From positions 1,302,001 through 1,366,000 of the forward strand of contig NC_085116.1 of the NCBI RefSeq assembly GCF_030269925.1: 64,000 bases of DNA. The letters run 5' to 3'. The stretch comes from Bombyx mori (Eukaryota; Arthropoda; Insecta; Lepidoptera; Bombycidae). The number at the start of each line of letters is the position of its first letter. Within the stretch, counting starts at the first letter, position 1. A program made the position numbers and the translations under genes. Shown here piece after piece: positions 56,053 to 64,000 of the stretch. The notes under the pieces were generated by a model, which saw nothing but the letters and a program-made list of their open reading frames with translations, did no database searches and had not been told where the DNA came from.

Positions 56053-57163
56053 TTTTTTTTTTTTTTTTTTTTTCGGGCCGGGGGCCGAACCTCCTACGAG
56101 GTCCCCGCGCCTAGGGGGCGCGCGGGGTATGTGAGACTCAACGATCTGCAGGTGTTGAGAGCAGATCGCGGGCCCAAGGATTTTAGGGCCCACCCACTAA
56201 ACGACTCCCCTGCACTCTTACACCCAACGTCCGATCTCCGTCCGGGGTCAGAACCCGTTCAGAGTAGGGGGGTTCCCGCGGTCAACACTACAACCAGACA
56301 CGCGGCGCCACCCCGAGGACGCCCGACCGACGGGTCGTCGAGGCGATAGTCGACGACCAACGACGTCGGTCTCCGCGGTACGGCGGCCCTACCAGGCCGC
56401 CCGGGCGGTGCCGCTGGTGTTCCGGGATACCCCGCTGGGCCAGAACCAGCCTGCCGGGTCGGAACGCGATACACCGCCGACCGGGTTGCTCTTCAACAGT
56501 ATGTTCGGCGACGACAGCGACGACGAAAATGCGGACCGCATCGCAGTCCGCAGCCGCCGACGCGCCGTCCCGTCCTCCTGGTGCCAGCGCGCTAGAGTGA
56601 CGGTAGCGTGCGGCGCAGCCTCAACCCCCTTAGGTCGCCCCGTGACCATCACCGGGAGGAGACTGCCTCCTCATAGGGGCTGGAGCTGGACAAACGCCCT
56701 CCTCCGAACCCCGGCTCGACGGCGGCGGCACGGCGCCGAGAGGGAAGAAGAGCTCTCCCTCTCCCGTTCCGCCGCCTCCTTCTGCGAGATGGTGGACTCG
56801 CAGAAGTCGAGCATCGCCTGCCAGGACTCGTCGCTGCCGAGCATCGTAGCCACGACGGTCGGAAGCGACAAGTCCGGTCCTATTTTTGCAACGAGGACGC
56901 GGCGCTGCTCCGCGAAAGCGGTGCAGTACGCGAGCGTGTGCTCCGCCGTGTCCTCGTTGCAGCCACTGCAGTGGTGGCACTTCGGCGTCGGCTCCCTCCG
57001 GGCGACGAGGTGCAGGTAGCGACCGAAACAGCCGTGTCCCGTGAGCACCTGCGTCGCTCGGAAGGTGAGACGTCCTCGGTCGCGATTCACCCAGTCCGAG
57101 AGGACCGGGCGGATCGCCTCGACAGTCCGTCGCCCGTAGGCGGGGTCCGCCAGGCGGCGAGAC
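56053..57163 (-). mobile_element. 5'-truncated R1-clade LINE with 15-bp TSD
   Basis: AATATGTTATTATAC is perfect at 56038-56052 and 57164-57178. A 21-T run at the left is the poly(A) tail. 1111 GC-rich bases: about 490 coding, then a 600-bp UTR also present at 29872-30467. Confidence 0.93.
56671..57163 (-). CDS. R1-clade LINE ORF2 C-terminal fragment
   Basis: About 164 open codons read from the truncation point, so there is no native start. LTFRATQVLTGHGCFGRYLH precedes a zinc-knuckle-like CHHCSGCNEDTAEHTLAYC (C-x2-C...H-x4-C) at about residues 90-110, followed by RRVLVAKIGPDLSLP, and an acidic/basic low-complexity end RRRRAGVRRRAFVQLQPL then stop. The CCHC after the reverse transcriptase region is characteristic of R1-clade elements (R1, TRAS, SART); which one is uncertain. 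Non-functional because the endonuclease and polymerase domains are missing. Confidence 0.75.
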
Positions 57164-57178
57164 AATATGTTATTATAC

Positions 57179-58729
57179 TACGCCAACCTATTGACAACGA
57201 TTAAATATGCTATAGCTAACACCGGTATAAACATTGCACCCAAATACAGAAAATAAGTCTGAAAATCAAAACACGTTCGATGGCCAATATCTCAAAGACC
57301 ATCGAACTTGTAATATCTCAGTCGAGGACCAGCACGTAATGCACACATCTGGATACCCACACCTGGTTATATCTCAAATGACACCGCAGACTAACCTTTG
57401 CATCTTTACCAATTTCATTCTACCGCTGCCAAAGTTTACCGAGCACTTAAACCGAATGCTGTAAGGTTCACTTTTGTGGAGCTATTAAGCGGTATTAGGA
57501 CGGTATTTGGTAGATAGTAAAGCAGTGGTCTGTCGTTTGAAATATGTAGAGGAGGTATTGAGGAGACCTCTATAAAGGGGTAAGACAGTTCGTGTGGATG
57601 CGACACTGCCTGCTAGTTTTGTGAACGTTAACACGGCTTAATGCGGTACGTGAATTAGGATACTGCCGTGAACCGATAGACTTGATTAATATCATATCTG
57701 ATAGCCAGCTTCTAGTTGTTATTCTATCCTTATTTACATGATTGAGACGAATATTTTAACAATCTAGGGATCCACCGTACCGGTTCCGGGTCTGACGTAT
57801 TGCTGTGAGAGGAATTTGGCGTATGCCGTCTCAATGCGCATTACGGTCACCTCGATTCGGCGCATTCCTCTCCCTTCCTAACCAAATTTAAGAGGGATCT
57901 AGTCCAGCTTTAGATGTTCGTTTTAATTCAGAATTTGAGGACCTTGACAAGCCAAAGTCTTTTAGTAGGTTAAATCCGCTATTTTTTCCTATAACTGTGT
58001 GACAATATGGTTCAATAGTGCACTCCAAGCTCAAAGTCTATCAGAACGAAGTTTTCCGCTCTTAGCCACTTGGATATAGTGATATATTATCTCAAATTAC
58101 TTTTAAGAAAGTTATTAGACTGGTTGATTTTAGATCAACATAATTTCATTGATTTAAAAAAGCACTAAAGCAATTTGATGGAAATTACATCTATGTAATA
58201 AACATAAATGATATTGAATTTGGAAACAAACACCAGTGGCTCTAGGATAGCATCGTCCTGCGGGAATGTCGCGCCAAAGTGACCGCCATTAAACATACAT
58301 TGCTGCTTAAGCTAGGTGTTAAGTTGCCGACGCTCTCTTTGACTGCGCGTTACACTCAAAATTAACTTGAACCCCAGCTGGCTTTGATAAACACTACGTG
58401 CTTCTGTAAAATAGAGAATGTAGTAATAATCTAATGTATTATGAAACAGTTCAAAAGATAAAGAGGCTCTACAGTGTAAGTATAATTTTTCATTAAAATC
58501 AAACAGTAAGTAGTTCTAATCAAAAGTGCTTACTCTACTAAGTCTATCGAAATCTACTAATATTAATTTTCTCTCTCTCTGCTCAGACAGCGATATTCAC
58601 AGTGTGGCGTCTAAGGCCTCTAACCTTTACCGTCCAGTGAGTCGTAAGCTAGTCAACAGACAGATTAACTCACAAAAACTTCAAGTATTTATGTTCAGTT
58701 GAGAAAATGAGTATTGAGAGCCTAACCTT
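57179..58729. other. No gene; two small inverted repeats
   Basis: GTTCGATGG (57275-57283) and CCATCGAAC (57299-57307) form a 9-bp stem with a 15-nt loop. GAGAGGAAT (57807-57815) and ATTCCTCTC (57864-57872) form another. No coding region or known element. Confidence 0.5.
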
Positions 58730-58960
58730 AACATCAGCCCGCGGAGTGTCTCGCCGGATCTTCTCAACGGGTCGCGATTCCAATGCGGTAGTAGATTCAT
58801 TCGCGAAGCAGCTGCTCTTGAGTTGTTATGTGTCTTTTGGAGGCGCTCGGGTAGCTGTTAGCAATTACCACCTCTCCTGGCTGAGCCCTTGCTCGCCCAC
58901 CAGCCCTGGTAAAACTGGAAAGGCCTCCCGGCCACCAGTAATTTCTCAACATTAAAAAAG
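58730..58960 (+). mobile_element. Jockey-type LINE 3' UTR, second subfamily
   Basis: GTGTCTCGCCGGATCTTCTC, AGTAGATTCATTCGCGAAGC, CTCCTGGCTGAGCCCTTGC and GGCCACCAGTAATTTCTC match the reverse of 49900-50110. Short A tail. Confidence 0.8.
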
Positions 58961-59110
58961 GATTATTGAGAACTCATAGACGTAACAACGTGAATGCCCT
59001 TCTTCAAATGACCAATGAGGTCCATGTATTACTTCTATAACCATACAAATCGAAACGCAAGTCGGCTACAGAGCAGAAACAGGCAAAATGTAGGCACCAA
59101 TTACCAATTT
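58961..59110 (-). repeat. Diverged BMC1-related remnant
   Basis: AGAACTCATAGACGTAACAACGTGAATGCC and ATCGAAACGCAAGTCGGCTAC follow BMC1 order in reverse at low identity. Confidence 0.45.
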
Positions 59111-61311
59111 GTGCATAGTCTTCACCTTATCAAAAAACGAAATTCATTAAATTGCAGTCCGTACTAAAATGATATACTGTGAGGACAATAGAAAAATCTG
59201 ATTTCAGTCACTCATTTTACACACACATGCACAGCTTTCCCGAAGTCTAGGCTCACATCGGCACGTGAGCTGTCTCCGTCGACATTCCCAATATGAAATA
59301 AACAAGCTTGCGATTACTGTACGGACATAAGGATCTCACTGACCAAGCGTTTTTGTTTTTATAAATTACACTGCCGGTAATTTACTTGTATAAGTAGTAT
59401 CAGTGAAAAGAAGATGATTTGAAAATTTCCTGTACAGTGTCTATCAAAAAACCGTCACCAAAATCGAAACAGTCTTACGTAAATGGAAAATAACTTTAAT
59501 AGACTAATGAATACATATCTTTTTTGCAATTTCTAATTGACAGCTTTCAGCTTCTTAATGTGGCGTGAATCCCGGACACCATCTAATTTACAATTCAGTT
59601 CTAACAATGTTACTTCGCGTGCTACTAATAGAGTTCTAAATTTGAATAGATAGGTAATTGTATCGTAAATCACCGTTTTTCCGAACAACAAAAACAACCA
59701 TTAGCTGAAGAGATGCAAACCTGGCAATCTCCACCTTCCATTATTTCCGTCTGTTTCACCCTTGGATCCTATCTTGATTCGTCACTGGAAGGTCCTGCTT
59801 AGCCAACACAGCCGCCTCGAAGCTATAACGCGTTCAGTTTTGAAATGTAGCTGTTGTAATAGTTACAAATGACAGTACGACTTTTTTCAAAACGGTAGCA
59901 TTCTCGTACTGGCGTCTACGACGAACTGGCTAAGGGCGTAAAACACTTAATTCATTGTCAATCGCACTGTTTATGATCAAAGCGTTTTAAACGCGCCACG
60001 TGCAGAACGCCTTAGAGACGAGTGGTCGCGCCCCCTGCCGGGTGTCGATCGATGACGTTTGACCCCTATACCTGCCCCCACTGTCCGTCCGTCCGTCTTG
60101 AAATCCGCTGCAGCTCACTTAAGGGGAAGTGTTCTATTCAATGTGGTTTCTTGTATATTTTGGGCCTTGATAAGTCCGTGAGCTCAAGCCATGATAACCA
60201 ATGTTGAGTCTCTATATCGGGCAAGGATTAATAAGACACGTGTTCAGTTAAGTGACTAACGTATATTGGGATTACAACCTAATGTGCTATCGACAGCCCG
60301 ACAATCCCGAGACTGACGTAGCATCATTGCAATATAATAACCGCTAACACATACATATAATTATAAGTTGCTATGGGGACATTTGTGGTCCCTACACCAA
60401 CATAACCCAAAGAATTGCGAGGTTAAAGTGGCCGTGGGCAGGGTAGATTGCTCTTAAAGGCTTGGGCAGGCCCATGTCCCGCAGTGGACTAAAATATAGA
60501 TAGATACATAGAGTAGGTCAGCTTATTGCTCACGCTGTGTTGATCAGTCACTGTAGACCATGACAGAAAAATTTGAACGCCCATCTTAAAGCAGATAATT
60601 GAATTCTTCATTCAATTTGTATAACAGCCGCATCCTCGCAAGACCATACAGCAAGCATGTCATCATTCATCATTCACTGGAGCAAGAATTACATGAATTT
60701 CATGCCGTGCGATTAATACACTAAGCCTTAAACGCCAAAAGGATATTTATACTTAACAATTATTAAATAGATCGCAGTTCCGAAATTATATACCTATCTC
60801 AAGAATTTAATAACCAACGAAGAAAGTTTTTTTATTAGGAAATTACGCTAACTACAGACGAATACAATGTAAATAATAAATCTTAAACTTAACGAACACT
60901 TAAATCTAAGCGAAATTACTTTCTTATACAACAAAGCAAACTCTATTTTATTCCAAATTGAATACACACAAATATCATAGGCCCAATTTTATTGCATTAG
61001 AGCGTTAAATAAATGGGAAAGACAGCTGATATCAAAATTCAGGTAATATTTAAAAATGCGTTAGCCTTACCCTTAACCCAGTGGGTGGTGAGTGCAATCT
61101 GCCACCTTTGTCCGTCTCACGTAACCCTCCCGCTTCTCACTCAATACTTCTTATATTTCATCTTGTTCTGTCATGACTTACCTCCCTTCATGGCTCCTAT
61201 GTTATTTAATTCGCTTTCAAAACTTTGTCTTTTCATTTTTATGATTGTACACTATCGTTTGAAGACAAATAGAAAGTAGACAAATCGAAATTTTGGGAAA
61301 TGTGGAATGTC
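59111..61311. other. No gene; one LINE-end trace
   Basis: GGCTTGGGCAGGCCCATGTCCCGCAGTGGAC (60460-60490) resembles the end of an RTE-like LINE. Remaining sequence not recognised. Confidence 0.45.
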
Positions 61312-61524
61312 CTCCTACTACCAGTAATTACGCAAATTATAATTTTGCGGGTTTGACTTTTATTCCAAGATGTAATTCCTTCACCGTGGAAGTCAATCGT
61401 GAACATTTGTTAAGTAAGTACATTTTTCATTAGGAAAATTGGTACCCGTCTGCGAGATTCGAACACCGTTGTATCGCTAGATAAGATTGCACCGGATGTC
61501 TTATCCTTTAGGCTACGACGACTT
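61312..61524 (-). mobile_element. Composite SINE head and middle domain without tail
   Basis: tRNA-like head (GTCGTCGTAGCCTAAAGGAT, GGTGTTCGAATCTCGC) and middle domain, stopping after AATTACTGGTAGTAGGAGG. The 3' BMC1-like tail is absent although a decayed tail-like sequence lies nearby at 61552-61650. Confidence 0.82.
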
Positions 61525-61551
61525 AATAATTGTTAAGTGTCCATTTAGCTT

Positions 61552-61650
61552 CTTTTTTATTGCTTAGATGGGGCTACAGTCCACCAGGTGTTAAGTAGCT
61601 ACCTGGTTCCATTGAAATCACAATATAAATGTCGCGATGCACTTTGAGAG
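61552..61650 (-). repeat. Diverged BMC1-related remnant
   Basis: TTTTTTATTGCTTAGATGGGG, CCACCAGGTGTTAAGTAGC and ATGCACTTTGAGA in BMC1 order, reverse strand. Confidence 0.5.
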
Positions 61651-62474
61651 TCTCATCTGTATTGCATCCCATCTATCAAACGGGTTCAAGAAGTACGAAC
61701 TGATCGTGACGAATAATATCTACTTTGTAAAATTATTATTGATTGTCGTCAGCGCTGGGGTAGTAATTTTACTGTCGTTTTCAGAACATTATTGTTTGAA
61801 TTTCATGGCTGTTCCAGATACATGACTGAGTTTTGGATGGCGACTACCATATTGCTTATCATTCACCCGTTACGTTTTTACCAGAAAATCTAAATTAGGC
61901 CTAAATCGAAATAAGAATATCCGAATTATTATTTCTCTTTTTTTTCTTAATGATAAAATTTGGACTAACAAATTCTTTGTAGTTCTGCCTAAGGCAACTG
62001 GGTCTAGACCCTAAGCAAGTCCTGATGCAGCTCTCAATAGATTGCACTAGTACAACTCTGTAGCCGACTGCAGACGGATCAACTGTACAATCCCGGCGAT
62101 AGAATTTTACGAGACCTCGACTCGAAGCGGTAAGCAGAGGTCGTAAATACGCACACCGATATAAAGCGCTAGAAACGACAGTCACATTTTAAAAAAGGTA
62201 AATTTTATACATCACGTAGCTGTTCGCTGGTGCCACGCAACCTGGTGAGAGGTCAGAGGATTTGTATAGTATGCATAAATTATTCAAACACTAGTCCAAA
62301 CTGGCATGTCAATAATCTTAAATATATGGTGACAGCACCGTTCACACCGTAAAACAGACAAACTCACGAGAAATGATAGGCTACATTTTCTTCAATTTAA
62401 TGATCTTGGGGTATTTCTGTTTTTCAATAATAATAAGCTGCCGTCCCCAACCGGAATTTATTGATGAGAGGCCA

Positions 62475-62680
62475 TCATGGGGGCCCGCGCGGACTCTGCC
62501 TATTACTGCTTCGAAGCAGTAATCGTACCACTCTGAAGAGTGGGACAGCCGTTATACCATACAATTGAGAATTAGACCCTATGTCACAATGTGGATAGTA
62601 GCATTGACGTTGTGATGCCGTGTGTTCCGGTAACCAGTAATTATAATTGGCCATGAGCTCTTTTAGCCACTTATGAATGA
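62475..62680 (+). repeat. Diverged BMC1-related remnant
   Basis: GCCCGCGCGGACTCTGCCTATTACTGC, GAAGCAGTAAT, GAGTGGGACAGCCG and TTCCGGTAACCA keep the plus-strand order. Confidence 0.5.
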
Positions 62681-63018
62681 AAAACTATTTATGATTGACT
62701 TCCACGGTGAAGGAATAACATCGTGTAATAAAAATCAAACCCGCAAAATTATAATTTGCTTAATTACTGGAGGTAGGACGTCTTGTGAGTCCACACGGGT
62801 AGGTACCACCACCTCACCTATTTCTGCCGTGAAGCAGTAATGTGTTTCGGTTTGAAGGGTGGGGCAGCCATTGTACCTACTATTAAAACTGAGACCTTAC
62901 AACTCATGTCTCGAGGTGGGTGGCTGAATTTACGTTGTAAATGTCTATGAGCTCCGGTTATCACGTAACACCAGGTAGGCCGTGAGCTAGACCATATACC
63001 TAAGCTTTAAAAAAAAAG
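62677..63018 (+). mobile_element. Composite SINE, head missing
   Basis: TTCCACGGTGAAGGAATAAC, AATTTGCTTAATTACTGG and a complete BMC1-like tail with A run. 5'-truncated within the middle domain. Confidence 0.85.
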
Positions 63019-63447
63019 TCATACAATTCCAGTTGTCTCTTCCATTCTTCTAGGAGCACTGTTTCAGCATTAATGCAATAGGAGTGCACGTAACTGCCGG
63101 GGTTGAGTTGTGGATTTGTTTGCTACGAAACGGTCAGATACTCGGAAATATGAAAATTAGTTTCGACTCGCAAGTAGTAACTGTGTCGAGACACGATATT
63201 TTTCTAGAAGATTGACTTGGGTTTGCCGGTTTTTATAACCTCTATAAATTTAGTAAGACGCTACGGGTAAACGAATCTAACGTTGTCGAAAGACATACAT
63301 AAACACAAACCAAAACTGAACTAGTGGTCCCCCGGTAGTCGAAATTCGAGTAAATTTATTTAAAATTATAAGTAAGACTATTATACTTCTATAATCACAG
63401 ATTTCGCCAAGACTACGCTTTAGAAAAATATTAATAGAGACAAACAA
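63019..63447. other. No gene seen
   Basis: AT-rich; nothing recognised. Confidence 0.4.
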
Positions 63448-63460
63448 TATTTAATGTATT

Positions 63461-63865
63461 TTTTTTAAGGGATTTTATGACCTGGTAACTGAGACCTTTA
63501 AGTCATGTCTTATTTTAATGTATATTCATATTTTTATGAAAAATGATATTATGGAGTGAAATGAAATGAAGATGAATAATTTGAGACATTAATCAACTGG
63601 GATGAAATAAATGAGATGATATGAGATGAAATATAATCTCAGTAAAATGGTGGTCATTTACTAAGATTTTTTCAATGGACTTTTTGGAGGATCCTTAGAA
63701 GTTACTCCAGCGGCTTTGTTTCATTTTCCCACATTTGTGCACTTTCACAGATATTAAACAGTTAATAAACCACCATTATTACACATTTAAACCCGAAGAA
63801 ACACTAAATAGACAAAATAAAACAAATCACACAACTTCACTCCTCGCGTTCCCGCCAAAAAGTCC
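63461..63865 (-). mobile_element. Unnamed poly(A) retroposon, copy 2 (longer form)
   Basis: Perfect 13-bp TSD TATTTAATGTATT at 63448-63460 and 63866-63878. On the minus strand it begins GGACTTTTTGGCGGGAACGC and ends CATAAAATCCCTTAAAAAAA. 405 bp. The first bases GGACTTTTTGG pair with CCAAAAAGTCC about 190 nt inside. The middle has a low-complexity TTTCATCTCATATCATCTC tract. No ORF, no tRNA-type boxes. Confidence 0.9.
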
Positions 63866-64000
63866 TATTTAATGTATTCTCAATTAGACCACAGACTATG
63901 AGCAATAAGAAAAGTTTGACAATAAACAAATAGTATGCATCCGTGTGTGTGTCAAATACATGGTAGTGTGTGTAATTTATTTATTTATTGATTTAATGTA

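Noticed and set aside
56041..57204. Plus-strand ORFs of up to 203 codons
   Set aside because: Antisense to the R1-clade ORF and UTR, which has the recognised zinc-knuckle pattern and correct orientation relative to the poly(A) tail.
61013..61279. Short hydrophobic protein
   Set aside because: Translation of AT-rich sequence; no conserved features or gene context.
52059..63865. One 11.8-kb DNA transposon bounded by long inverted repeats
   Set aside because: Each repeat has its own independent 13-bp TSD and A tail, so they are two separate retroposon insertions; no transposase or polymerase gene lies between.
1..64000. CRISPR array or bacterial-type operon
   Set aside because: No regularly spaced repeats and no ribosome-binding-site/operon structure; content is insect nuclear DNA.

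Overview
The window looks like nuclear DNA of a lepidopteran, most likely the silkworm Bombyx mori or its wild relative B. mandarina. It is AT-rich and dense in transposable elements. The two commonest repeats match, from memory, the Bm1 SINE and the 3' end of the BMC1 LINE, both Bombyx repeats. Other families seen are Helitron-like elements ending CTAG/CTAA, tRNA-derived SINEs, and LINE fragments of Jockey, R1, CR1-like and RTE-like character. Family names are from memory; boundaries, target-site duplications (TSDs) and motifs were read directly.

Only one convincing host gene is present: a two-exon secreted cuticle-type protein on the minus strand (4211-5061) with a TATA box, a consensus 251-bp intron, a signal peptide split over the exon junction, and a poly(A) signal. 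No other host gene can be supported.

Layout. 1-4 kb: repeats and silent AT-rich sequence. 4-5.2 kb: the cuticle gene. 5.7-35 kb: mostly short retroposon ends, Helitron-like elements, a hAT-like element with 8-bp TSDs (31.7 kb), a LINE 3' end with a 16-bp TSD (15 kb), a split R1-type LINE end (29-30.5 kb) and an unidentified 429-bp insertion with 21-bp direct repeats (27.3 kb). 36.2-39.7 kb: a CR1-like LINE with an intact 956-residue endonuclease/reverse transcriptase ORF and the end of its ORF1. 40.3-41.2 kb: a Helitron-like element containing a 606-bp TIR element that carries a dead MADF-domain gene. 47.5-49.3 kb: a 5'-truncated Jockey-type LINE with TSDs, fused in frame to pre-existing sequence. 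49.5-51.7 kb: two independent nested insertions in composite SINE/LINE-tail units. 52.06 and 63.5 kb: two opposite copies of an unnamed poly(A) retroposon, each with a perfect 13-bp TSD and the same 5' end. 56-57.2 kb: an R1-clade LINE end with a 15-bp TSD.

The most interesting signals are that unnamed retroposon family, the MADF-bearing element inside a Helitron, a Bm1 tail that continues from LINE coding sequence so that its first bases hold the LINE stop codon, and the fixed 5' boundaries of the Bm1 and BMC1 short units. I saw no operon-like or defence-like system.
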